From contig NJFT01000038.1 of the NCBI GenBank assembly GCA_002221725.1, positions 124,001-188,000 on the forward strand: 64,000 bases of DNA, in the 5' to 3' direction. Within the stretch, counting starts at the first letter, position 1; each line of letters begins with the position of its first letter. A model generated the notes under the pieces. That model searched no databases and was not told where the DNA came from. It saw only the letters and a list, made by a program, of their open reading frames with translations. A program made the position numbers and the translations under genes. The DNA is from Scedosporium boydii. Its lineage: Eukaryota > Ascomycota > Sordariomycetes > Microascales > Microascaceae. Positions 35,995 to 45,737 of the stretch are shown here, piece after piece.

Positions 35995-36110
35995 GCCTAG
36001 CCACATCCTCCCAAAGAACAGAAAATGGCCCAATGCGCAACCACTTCTCCTGGAACTCGTCAACGCGGTTGACAAGTAATAAGTCCCTGGTCCGCCTTCT
36101 TTGCGCCCCC
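35995..36110 (+). pseudogene. Degenerate copy of the Nudix gene's first exon (copy 1)
   Basis: The stretch around 36010-36080 matches the start-codon region and first exon of the Nudix gene at 40164: an A-rich leader, ATGGCCCAATGCGC, CTCCTGGAACTCGTC and GTTGACAAGTAA. Compared with the working gene it has base substitutions (Arg to Cys at codon 4 and others), and the donor-site region carries an insertion (AAGTAATAAGTCC). Likeness fades after about 36100. It has no second exon and cannot encode the enzyme. Confidence 0.75.
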
Positions 36111-36910
36111 AAGGGTCTGGTGCCTGACGGTAACTTGCTGTCAGCCAGCATAGACCGATTGGCTACCCGGTGCCGGGCCAGATATTACCTCCAATGGCTG
36201 GCGCCCATCAATACAGGGACGTGACACAAGACTCAGCACAACTGAGACTGTGAGCAATTTTCGGACCTCACAGGAGCTCCACAGAACGCGGAATAGAGCG
36301 CGAACAACTATTGGAGTTTGAGCTACCGGTGTGGGGACAAACTGGATTAGGAAAGAATGGTGCCCTACTTGGTCTGCGTTTTGGCAGCTCAGGCCAGCCA
36401 GCGACAGGCTTGCGGTGCGCGAACAGCACAGCACAGCTTAGCCCGAATCTCGGTTGGTCACTGGTCAAACACAAAAGCATTGGTGGAGAGCTGGAGCGAT
36501 TCTTTTGAGGTGATGCAAGGTCAAACGTTTTGTGAAGTTTCATCACATGTAGCTCAGGATCAGGGTGAGGTTCGAGATACATTCAAATAGATGGGAAAAC
36601 ACGTGTAAAGACTGTGTACAAGTACCCCCAAGATCCAAGACGACGACAATAGAAAATTGGCTTTCCAGAATCTTGTTCCGCTCCTACTTCCCGCTCCTCC
36701 TCGATTTTAGCAGGATCATTTGACCAATCCCCAGGACTTCCCTCCATATATATCGAGCTACATGTTGGCAAACCGAGCATGGCACGCCCCTTTCTCTCTG
36801 GTTAACACAGCTAAAAAGCTAGTGCAGGGGAAGGGGAAGAAGCCAATGTCCCTAATAGGCTAGTTAGGTTACACAACAGAGGGTCTAGTATGCATTAGAA
36901 CCAGGTTCTT

Positions 36911-37130
36911 AACGACTTTCTTCCGTTTGGACAATTTTCTTCTGTCAGCAAGAATTTTCTTCTGTTAGCAAGAACTTTCTTTCTGTCAGCAAGAATTTTC
37001 TTCCGTCAGCAAAGAACTTTCTTCTGTTAGTAAGAATTTTCTTCTGTCAGCAAGAACTTTCTTCTGTCCGCAAGAACTTTCTTCTATCAGAAAGAATTTT
37101 CTTCCGTCAGCAAGAACTTTCTTCTGTCAG
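36911..37130 (+). repeat. Tandem array of eleven ~20-bp units
   Basis: About eleven head-to-tail copies of a 20-bp unit close to AAGAATTTTCTTCTGTCAGC. Units vary at a few positions (T or C after AAGAA, TCAGC or TTAGC), and two carry one extra base. Each unit begins with a near-palindrome of the form GAAnnTTC. The array lies between the two Nudix-derived pseudo-copies. Confidence 0.92.
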
Positions 37131-37159
37131 AGGAGACCTGATCACATCATCGAAAACAA

Positions 37160-37501
37160 AAGAGAGCGCCGATCCAAATGAGAGCACCGATCCAAAAGAA
37201 AATGGCCCAACGAGCAACCAGCCTCCTGGAACTCATCGACCTGGTTGACAAGTAACTGAAACCCTTGCGCGGCCACCTTGCAACTATTATGCCTCCCCCG
37301 CACTTAACCATTCCTAATTGCTGCCTCGCCAGGCAAAACGCCCCGTCGCAACACGCATCATCACAACAAAACCAAGCCTACTCTACTAACCAAAACCGCT
37401 TCCAAAACCCAATAGCGTCCGCGCCGATTTCGACGACACCACCCTCTACCGCCTCTACCTCTCCGATGACTCCCGCCCCCTCATCTGACTTGATCTTCTA
37501 A
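37160..37501 (+). pseudogene. Truncated copy of the Nudix gene (copy 2)
   Basis: This stretch aligns with 40131-40440 of the working Nudix gene through the leader, first exon (MAQRATSLLELIDLVD), the whole intron and the start of exon 2 (TTLYRLYLSDDSRP). After about 37480 the match ends and an in-frame TGA follows within three codons, so less than one sixth of the protein could be made. The donor site is altered (AAGTAACTG). Inside the leader a short phrase (GAGAGC-CCGATCCAAA) is present twice in tandem, where the working gene has it once. Confidence 0.85.
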
Positions 37502-37514
37502 AGCAATCCTCTGC

Positions 37515-38220
37515 TTAGAAGTGAACAACCTGAGAACGACGGCGGGGGGGCTGGGGAGGAGTAGGAGGCGTAGGAGGCTGAGGGTGAGCCGGCTCGGGTG
37601 CAGGCGGCCGGTTCCAGTCGCTATCAGGAGACCAATTCGGCTGGGTCTCATCCGGGTTCTTCGAATTAACAGCAGTGACTTGAACGCGTCCCCTGAGGTT
37701 AGGGTACTCAGTCGTCACTGAAACCACCACTCGTTAGCTTTTTGGCCCCACCACAAGCAAACAATTTCACTGAGCATAACAATCACAACTTACTCCAGAT
37801 CTTGCCCGTATTAACCGGCTCATTCTTAGGCAGCAAGACGAAGGCCTCTCCATGCGACTCCTTGGCCATCGCCTCCGCCATCCGAGGGACGAGCTTGTCC
37901 TGCTCTGGACCGGGACCACACTCATCGATCCAATCGAAAAACTTGTCATGCGGGAAGAGACTGCCCCAGTACTGGCCCCCAACCTTAGCGGCGTAGTTCT
38001 TGGCCTGCTCGTTGCTGGCCGAGCCGGTGTAGAAAACACTACGCTCGCCAATCCCGGTGTTCCCACGAAGCCACTCCTGGATCGTTTCGACAGACGGGCA
38101 CTGGCCGGCGCGGGCTTCGATGTGACTACCACTACCGGTGCTGGATGAGGAAGAGGAGGGCGCTGCGAGTGCCGATGAGATGAGGGCCAAGCCGGCGGTC
38201 AAGGCGGTGAAGAACTTCAT
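37515..38220 (-). CDS. Secreted protein with compact domain and proline-rich tail
   Basis: Exons 38220-37794 and 37717-37515 give 209 residues; the intron is GTAAGT to CAG, phase 1. Residues 1-19 are a signal peptide (MKFFTALTAGLALISSALA). A Ser-rich linker follows. The folded part starts around CPSVETIQEWLRG, passes FYTGSASNEQAKNYAAKVGG and KFFDWIDECGPGPEQDKLVP, and ends near RVQVTAVNSKNPDETQPNW. It has two cysteines, probably one disulfide. The last 40 residues are Pro-rich with Arg-Arg-Arg near the end. I do not recognise the family with certainty; it looks like a fungal extracellular protein and could be an enzyme-like or effector-like factor. A TATA-like CTTATAGATA lies about 120 bp upstream. 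Confidence 0.75.
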
Positions 38221-39102
38221 GTTGGTTGTGGGAAAGATGTTTGGCCTAGAGGTGTTGTTTGAGGTATTGGCTTGCTAGATATTGATGTTGATGATGGTGT
38301 TCATCGTAGGCTAGGGGGTAAGTGGCAATGGACTACTCTTATAGATAGGCTTCTCGGGATTTCCCCCAACCCTTTCGAAAGTAATTCTGTAAAGCTTCAT
38401 TTTCTTACTAAACCCTTTCCCTAAATCTCATCATGTTCTTACTGAATAAGTAGTGTTAGTCGACGTAGGGTTAGACGATAATGCACAGTCTTCTGCATTA
38501 CGGATTTGCAGAGTTTCTTGGTGATGGGCTTTGTTTACTATGTCAGTCGCAGTCAAGCTGATGTAAAGGGGCGTTGCTCTTCTTCTGATCGATAGTGGTC
38601 GTTAGGAACGTGTATGCACCCTATATCGTTGATAATACTACTCGAGAGCTTGATTAGCCGCCCCGTAAGGTATGGGGCTGAGTGGTAGGGCTGAGTGTTG
38701 TGGGGGCCGTTTCACAAAAGGGAGGAGAATGGGGGCGGGGCCGGTGATAAGACACAGTAATATGATGACGACGGCACCAAAAATGCAAGGGCGTAAGCTC
38801 GCGACACGGTTTTTACAGCAGTAATGAATTCAGGGGAGAGCACACGTTGTTTCTAATTTATTCCTTTGACATCGGAAGTAATCACTCGCGGGATAAACCG
38901 AAGGACTTTGTATTTTACAAGCCAAGCAGAACCTGTATTTATTTTATTCACGAAGCAGGCTAAGACCAAGATACGTGTCTGCTTTACGTGGAACCCTACA
39001 GGTACTTATTTATTATTTAATTACACATTTCTTCCACCTTTCCTAACATCAGCGTCTCTCTTCTCCCCAACTTCAGAAAGAATCAAACGCAACGAAACAA
39101 CT

Positions 39103-39888
39103 ATGGCATCAAATGTTTCCGACCCGCTAGCCGAGGCTGCCTCAGCCGGAAACCTCAATGAGCTCAAAAATCTCCTCTCTAAAGCACAACCACAACCTGT
39201 CGAACAGCACATCATCCAGTCTCTCCTCACAACAGCAGCCCGCGAGTCCCAACTTCCAATCGCCGACTTCCTCCTCTCATCCTACCCCTCTGTTCCACTC
39301 CACGAGGATGCCGTCCGCATGGCCGTCTACTCCGGTTCGGAGCAGCTTTTCGCCGCCCTTTACAACAAGGACCCCTCCATCATCAACATGCAGTTCGACC
39401 GTCGCGGCACCCCACTCTCGCTGGCGTGCATGAACCGTCAGCCGGCCGATTTTCTGGCATTCTTGCTCGACCTCGGCGCAGATCCCAACCAGGACCCAGA
39501 CACTAGCCCGTTCCCGCTAGCGTCGGCGGCCGCATTCTATAATAACGACGTACGGCCAGCAAGTCTTCTGCTGCAACATGGCGCGCGACTGGCGCATTCT
39601 GGGGCGTTGGCTGCGGCGGCTTGGAGGGGCAACGTCGAGTTGGTGAAATTTCTACTGGGCGAGGGCGCGAATCAAGAGACGGATCAAGTGGAAGTGGGCG
39701 ACTCGGGATTGGCTATGCATATTGCTGCGCAGAAGGGTCATGTTGAGGTTGTGAGGGCGTTGGCCGAGGCTGGAGTTGATCTGCTAATGAAGGATAGGGA
39801 TGGGAAGACGGCGCTTGAAGTGGCAGAGGCGGCTGAGGGGGTAGATGGGAAAGATCGAGCAGAGATCAAGAGAATATTAGCAATGTAA
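39103..39888 (+). CDS. Small ankyrin-repeat protein
   Basis: The start at 39103 (MASNVSDPLAEAASAGNLNE) gives 261 residues in one exon. The frame is open up to 38866, but a probable leader intron (GT at 39002, AG at 39052, 51 nt) lies upstream, so the longer frame is unlikely to be used. The protein is made of about six ankyrin repeats; the clearest are FLLDLGADPNQDPDTSPFPL, LAAAAWRGNVELVKFLLGEG and IAAQKGHVEVVRALAEAGVD. Repeats at the N-terminus are more divergent. No other domain is present. Likely a cytosolic protein-protein interaction module; partner unknown. Confidence 0.85.
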   Translation: MASNVSDPLAEAASAGNLNELKNLLSKAQPQPVEQHIIQSLLTTAARESQLPIADFLLSSYPSVPLHEDAVRMAVYSGSEQLFAALYNKDPSIINMQFDRRGTPLSLACMNRQPADFLAFLLDLGADPNQDPDTSPFPLASAAAFYNNDVRPASLLLQHGARLAHSGALAAAAWRGNVELVKFLLGEGANQETDQVEVGDSGLAMHIAAQKGHVEVVRALAEAGVDLLMKDRDGKTALEVAEAAEGVDGKDRAEIKRILAM

Positions 39889-40163
39889 GAGTACGAAGTA
39901 TTGTTAAGATTGTTAGCTCCAGCACCAGCCTCTCCGATATCGGTGGTGGATGGTCTCTTCTTCCTTTCTAGGACACACACACACTAATTGGCTGAGCCTT
40001 CAGGCTAGACTCTTCGGCATGTCACCCAAATGTGCTTGGCACTAAATAATCCAGCAAAACCCTGTTGTTTCTTTACATCTTATTTTGGTAGCCGTCAATC
40101 AATCGCCATACCAAACCTGCGCCCCAAAGACAGAGAGCATCGATCCAAAAGAAACAAAAGAAA

Positions 40164-41279
40164 ATGGTCCAACGCGCAACTAGCCTCCTGGAACTCGTCG
40201 ACGTGGTTGACAAGTAAGTCCCTCCGCCGCCTCGTCTTCCAGTGCTATGCCCGCAACTACCCCTCCCCCGCACTCGCACTCGCACTCGACCTTCCGAATT
40301 GCTGCCTGCGGAAAGCCATCATCGCAACAAGAAACCAGAACCACTCTCCTAACCAAAACCCTTTCACCAAAAACCTAACAGCGTCCCCGCCGATTTCGAC
40401 TTCACCACCCTCTACCGCCTCTACCTCTCCGACGACCCCCGCCCCCACGGCGTCCTCCTCCCCGCCAACGTCTCCCGCCTCCCCTGGACATCCGCCTTCC
40501 GGATCGACCACGCCGCCCGCACCATCCACCTCGCCGACACATCCTCCGGCGCCTCGCCCGGTCCCGCCCTCTCCGCCTCCCTAGCCGAGGTCATCGACGC
40601 CGCCCTCGAAGCCGACGTCTTCCCCCAGCTCCGCCGCCAGCACAGCGAGCCCTACCGCATCATCGGCGCGAACCACTTCGTCACGCTCGAACGATGGCCG
40701 TCGCCCATCTTTGGTGTCGCGAGTAGGGGCGCGCATTTGACGGCGTACGTCGGGAAAGGCGCGGATATGAGGATTTGGATCGCTCAGAGGAGCAAGAACA
40801 TCTATACCTATCCGGGGAAGCTGGATACATCGGTCGCTGGAGGGGTTAAAGCGACGGATAGTCCAAGGGATTGTATCGTCGCCGAGGCGTGGGAGGAGGC
40901 GTCGTTGGATGGCAAGTTTGTGAGAGAGAATGCCAAGTCGGTGGGTATGGTTTCGTATGTCGGCGAGAATAAGCGCAACGGCACCATTCAACCCGTCGTG
41001 CTGTACCTCTATGACCTGGAGATGCCCGAGGGCATGGAGCTGAAGCCCCAGGACGACGAGGTGGAATACTTCGTACTCATGAGCGTCGAGGAGGTGCGGA
41101 ATGCCATGATGGAGTACAAGTTCAAGCCTAATTGCTGTCTGGTCATGATTGATTTCTTCGTGAGGCACGGCATCATCACGGACGAGAACGAGGAGGATTA
41201 CCTCGAGTTGATCACGAGGCTGAGGAGGAAGCTTCCCGTGCCTGTCTCGCCGAGCAAGTTGAGCAAGCCCGCCCTATAG
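40164..41279 (+). CDS. Nudix hydrolase, DUF4743/thiamine pyrophosphokinase-related
   Basis: Exons 40164-40213 and 40382-41279 give 315 residues. The first exon encodes MVQRATSLLELVDVVD; the intron is 168 nt, GTAAGT to CTAACAG, phase 2. Residues up to about 140 correspond to the DUF4743 region found in fungal and plant proteins named after thiamine pyrophosphokinase. The Nudix fold follows, with the box GGVKATDSPRDCIVAEAWEE: the metal-binding EAWEE is intact, while the Arg usual before it is Ala, as I recall for this subfamily. The family hydrolyses nucleoside-diphosphate-linked compounds; plant and yeast relatives act on oxidised thiamine diphosphate. Two broken partial copies of its 5' end lie 3-4 kb upstream. 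Confidence 0.88.
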
Positions 41280-42890
41280 ACGATGGTTTTTGGAATTGGC
41301 ATACATAGACAAAACGTGTAGATTTTAGAATAGAGACACCTAACAAGAATATATCCGCTTTTCTAGAATTGGGTTTATTCTCTATTGAGCCCGCTGCTTA
41401 GCTACCCGTGTACCACCCCATTACAACTGCGATCGATGAAGCTAGGGAACGAACCACGGAGCTTCTCAGCCCCCAGCTCCAAGTAGCACCGAGAAGAACC
41501 GCGAAGAGGTGAATTGTCTCCGCAGAAGAGGCCGTCAACCCCGCGCCAAAGAATAATTGCACTTGATCCAATATCCACATTCAACACCCGCGACGGCCTT
41601 CGCCAAACTCGTACTGTTGTCGTCCCTCACTCATCAAGGCATCGAGGAAATTGGCGATTTGGATGCCGTCGGCGACGGAAACGACATTGGGTAACTGAGG
41701 TCAGAAATGATGATTTTGGTTCTAAAACCTCCGGGAATTATGGTGCCAGGGATATCGGTCGGCAGGGGGTCGATTCGAAAGGATGATGTCTCTGATGTTT
41801 GAAGGCAGATGCACTAGTGATTCCCTTCTTCTGCACTTGGCCCGGGTTCATGAGCGACTGCGAAGATTTCTGCCACAGGTTTCTTTGGAATCGTCTACTT
41901 TGCGTCTTGAGGAGCAAACACAATCAGCTTGAATTGCGGGTCATCGCCCCGCTCCACATTGTCCTTTAAGTGATTGTCTGCTGGGGGTGTAGGGTTGGCG
42001 CCGAGATGTCCACCTTGACGATGGCGATGTTTGGGTTCTTCGGCAGCACCATCGTCGCCACAGCAATCGTTCCCGTCTTTCCAGATCCCGCGAACCCGAA
42101 AAGTCCATCGATACCCAGTCTTGGTGTAGTATCCACGTCCTTCCAAGCATGCACGCGCCTTTCCAGTCCAGTTTCGCCTTCAACGCACTCGGTCCTGTAT
42201 CCGGAAGGCTCTTGATCCTTGCCGTTGGCTGAAGAATTGTCCTCTTCCGGCTCATCCACGCCATTGCTTCCTTGCGTAGTCTCTGCGGTTGTGTCTACCG
42301 TCGCTGGAGGTGGATATGGTCCTCCTTGTTGTGGAGCGGAGAGAGGAGTACGTGGTCCAAAGTTCGTATTTAGGTCCTGTTAGGGCGGAATCTTCGGTGA
42401 AGACCACTGAAGGAGGCCACTGAGGAAAACATCATGTGTCGGAGGCGACTGAAGTCGACCTTTTTGACTTGCCGTGGGATAATTCCCAAGTGTTCCAATC
42501 CGCTGCGCTGGGGGGGACCACCGAGGTATTGAGATCACTGGAGGCAATTTCCAGTGCTCCCACCCACTGAAGGGGACCACTGAGCGAAGCCACCGAGAAA
42601 TGGACTGATCAGAATTGATGGTATTGATCGGCTGAAGAATGGTCGGGGGAAGCAAGGAAATGGTCAGGGAAGTGGGGGAATAGTTGGTGCATTTCATCCA
42701 AATATTATCCAGCAGGATCTGTTGGTCCTTGTTGAACCCTCTCGCGTGATAGCTTTGCTGTGGTAAAAGTGGTGGTGGCGATGAATGGAATGGATATGTT
42801 TTCGAGGGACCCCAAATATATCCAAGTCCGTTGTATTATTACAGGAAATCTATCACACGGGCACCTAGCGCAACGCGCTGAGTGCCCAAC
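41280..42890. other. Intergenic, 1.6 kb, with an unexplained open frame
   Basis: On the minus strand 42259-41966 encodes a protein-like stretch with FGFAGSGKTGTIAVATMVLP, but no family is recognised and the frames around it are closed. A region at about 42480-42590 contains two diverged copies of a ~40-bp phrase ending GGGACCAC(C/T)GAG, and CCACTGA is scattered over 42400-42600. No gene is called. Confidence 0.4.
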
Positions 42891-44777
42891 TTACACCTCG
42901 ACAGGTGTTTCGACAAGCGCAGCAATCTTGTCCTTGAGCACCGCCTCCGCCCTCGACGGATCGATCCTCTCTGTCGCCCCCTCGCGCATCATCTTACCCA
43001 CCAAAAACATCAGCTTCCCCTGCGGATACTGCGCCCTCTTCTTCCTAAACTCGTGCAACACGTCCGAGTTGTCGGCGATGATGGCATCGGCGAGCTCGGC
43101 GTACTCCTCCTCCGAAAGCTCGTGGAACCAGAGATCATGGGCCTCAATCGACGCCGTGACGCCGCCCGCTTCGGCCAGGTCGCCGTTGTACAGGGAGATG
43201 AGGAGCTGCTTGGCGACTTTTCCGGTGATCTTGCCGCGGTAGAGCAGGTGGAGGAGCTCGGCGAGGTCGTCGACGGGGACTTTTTCGCAGCGGCCGTCGG
43301 GCGAGATGTGGAGCTCGTTGATAATGAGCTCGTCGGCCTGAACGGCACCCTTTTCGGTCGTGAGCTTGCCGAGTTCGTGGAGGATCCAGTTGCCAGCCAG
43401 GGTCGAGTATGATTTGAGGTCGGGGAGATCGCCATCTTCGTCTTCGAGGAGGAGGGTCCTGAGTTCGTCGACGACGTTGTAGAAGAACTCGACCCTCCCC
43501 CCGTTTTCGAGAGCCATGAGCGAGAGCGCATCCTTGGCAGTTAGACCGTATTCAACAACGAGAGCGTCGACTTCGGTGTCGGGCAGAGTAGAGACAGACT
43601 TCTTGAGGCTGTCGACAAGATCTCGAGAGATGATGAGAGGCGGGAGGTCAGGGTCAGGCATGTACCTGTAGTCGACCTCCCCTTCCTTTCCTCTCAGCCT
43701 CCTCGTCTCCTTCGAACCCACGGTCCAACCTCTCGTCTCTCCGGCAACCTTCCCACCAGCCTCGAGCTCGGCAATCTGGCGATCTCGCTCTGCGATGATG
43801 GCGTCCTCGACAGCCTTGATGGTGTTCAAGTTTTTGATCTCAGTCCTGGTGCCGAGGGGGATATTCACATCCCCGGTCCGCCTAACGGAAACGTTCACAT
43901 CGGCACGCAAACCACCCATCTCCATTCCCGAGACGCAGGAATCAACAGAGTTGAGCACCGCCTGAACCTTCTTCACGAACACGGCGGCCGTGCGAGGATG
44001 GTGCATATCCGGCTCGGTGATGATTTCAATCAGCGGCATTCCGACGCGATTAAAGTCTATCCAATGACTATCCCCAGGCTGGGCCAACGTCTTGCCCGTA
44101 TCCTGCTCCATCTGGATCTGCTTTATCCGCACCTCTACACCCTGTCCATCCTCGGCGGCGATTCCGTCCCTCGCGAAGAGCGTGATGTGCCCATTCCTTG
44201 CAAACGGCTCGTAGTATTGGGTAATTTGGTAACCCGCGGGCTGGTCCCACCAGAAGTAGTGCTTCCGATCGAAGCGGCTGACGGGCTGCACATCGCAATT
44301 AAGGGCTAGCGCCGCCCGTAGGGCAGGTATCAGCGTCTCTTGTTGGAACAACGGCTGGCTGCCCGGTATGGCGACATCGAAGAGAGCGACGTGGCTGTTC
44401 GGGTCATCGTTGAATGAGGTTGCTGCGGGGGAAAAGAGCTTTCGGGAAGTGTTGAGCTGGGCGTGGATCTCGATGCCGACGGTCAGTTCCCAGCCGTCGA
44501 CGGTCTGGTTGTCGCTCTTTTTCTTGGCCTTTCCGCCTTCTTTCTTTAATCTTTTCGCTTCATCCTTCAGCTTCTTGCGTAGGGGCGTCGGTTTCGGGGG
44601 TGTAGGGGTAGGAGTGGCACTCGCAGTCACGGCCGGTGTCGTGTGCACTAGAGCTCGACGGGTTCGAAGCTGGCGTGAGAGGGGAGAGGAATTAGCTACG
44701 CGTTGTCGTACAAGACAGCCATTACGGGATAAATGGCCATCCAGAAGGTATCTCGACAGCCGAGAAATTGAGGTCAT
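42891..44777 (-). CDS. PET112: Mitochondrial glutamyl-tRNA(Gln) amidotransferase subunit B
   Basis: A single exon of 628 residues from the Met at 44777 (MTSISRLSRYLLDGHLSRNG). The frame is open further upstream, but this start gives an Arg-rich, acid-free mitochondrial presequence and is preferred. The GatB cradle domain starts at GWELTVGIEIHAQLNTSRKL; typical segments are WWDQPAGYQITQYYEPF, IDFNRVGMPLIEI, RADVNVSVR and GTRTEIKNLNT. The C-terminal half contains the YqeY-like/GatB tail (GKITGKVAKQLL, then YPQGKLMFLVGKMMREG). With its partner subunits the enzyme converts Glu-tRNA(Gln) to Gln-tRNA(Gln) for mitochondrial translation. A Lys-rich linker (KKLKDEAKRLKKEGGKAKKK) separates presequence and core. 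Complete and intact. Confidence 0.95.
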   Translation of the reverse strand: MTSISRLSRYLLDGHLSRNGCLVRQRVANSSPLSRQLRTRRALVHTTPAVTASATPTPTPPKPTPLRKKLKDEAKRLKKEGGKAKKKSDNQTVDGWELTVGIEIHAQLNTSRKLFSPAATSFNDDPNSHVALFDVAIPGSQPLFQQETLIPALRAALALNCDVQPVSRFDRKHYFWWDQPAGYQITQYYEPFARNGHITLFARDGIAAEDGQGVEVRIKQIQMEQDTGKTLAQPGDSHWIDFNRVGMPLIEIITEPDMHHPRTAAVFVKKVQAVLNSVDSCVSGMEMGGLRADVNVSVRRTGDVNIPLGTRTEIKNLNTIKAVEDAIIAERDRQIAELEAGGKVAGETRGWTVGSKETRRLRGKEGEVDYRYMPDPDLPPLIISRDLVDSLKKSVSTLPDTEVDALVVEYGLTAKDALSLMALENGGRVEFFYNVVDELRTLLLEDEDGDLPDLKSYSTLAGNWILHELGKLTTEKGAVQADELIINELHISPDGRCEKVPVDDLAELLHLLYRGKITGKVAKQLLISLYNGDLAEAGGVTASIEAHDLWFHELSEEEYAELADAIIADNSDVLHEFRKKRAQYPQGKLMFLVGKMMREGATERIDPSRAEAVLKDKIAALVETPVEV

Positions 44778-45737
44778 GGCTGCAAGAGAATTGGGGGTCT
44801 TGCTGATTTCAAAATCGACTGATTGAGTTGTGAGCTGTTCAACCGAGCTTACCACCTTCTGGCTCAGAAAAATCGCATTATCGGGGCTTTCAGCATTAGG
44901 TAAGCTCAAAGGCTCTGTGCTGTGCCAATTGGACCTGATACCTGATTGGATGAAATCGATAGTCTGACGTTGACGCTTATGTTGCATAAAAATAGAACAA
45001 ACGCACTAATTTATGCATCCCTCAGCTCCAGTCAGGCATTCAATGCATGGGAATGCTGCCCTCGACCGACGCTTAAGTTAAATGTGAGCTTATGTGCGCT
45101 GGGATCAGGGGGTGGAGTTGGTATCAGTGTTGCGTTGGCCCTGAAGCCCGCGGAGTTACCGACATTCCTTTTCCTGGCTCAAATATTACCTCTGCCGAGG
45201 AGAAACGCACTCCCCGATTTGAATCGGGACGCAATGGTAAATCGTGGTTGCGTGCTAGACTGGTCTTGTTTGCGGCTTCATTTCTGGGCCGGCCCTGGTC
45301 GATGGGTAATGGGTGATCTCTACCTTTTGCTCGTCACAGGACGCGTTTGAAGGATTTCTTTGCCCAATGCCCCAGAGAGGGTTTCGAGTCGGTGTCAGTA
45401 GTGAAGACTTAGTAGTACAATATCAGTTCAAATACTCGAACTCTTTTCTAGTCTGGAGTTTCGGTGTAACTCACTAGATTGATAGTTCTGAAACTAGCAG
45501 GCATGTGCTAACTACAAACGGCAGTCGAAGACCCTGGGATATAGTATCACTCGGCTATTATCAACTGTGTAAGACAGCATTAAGGACGCTCGAGGAACCG
45601 GAGCGGAACTATTAGGTCCTAGTATCAACCTAGAGGCGGTGGGCTTGCTTGGCTTAAGGAGCATCATATTAACAAACTCTATTTCCGTAACTGTCCATTT
45701 GAGCCCTGTCCCTCTAAATCCTAAATGCCAATCCCTT
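44778..45737. other. Intergenic, upstream of GatB
   Basis: Upstream region of the GatB gene and downstream flank of the glycosyltransferase gene, both on the minus strand. No coding sequence supported. Confidence 0.5.

Noticed and set aside
36911..37130. CRISPR-like array
   Set aside because: The units abut directly with no unique spacers; it is a simple tandem repeat in a eukaryotic genome.
37310..37327. 18-bp identity with 45771-45788 (ATTCCTAATTGCTGCCTC)
   Set aside because: No extension on either side; one copy is coding in the glycosyltransferase and the other is in a pseudogene intron. Most likely chance.
41966..42259. P-loop-like GSGKT in a minus-strand frame
   Set aside because: The residues before and after do not fit a Walker A strand-loop-helix, no Walker B follows, and the frame is short.
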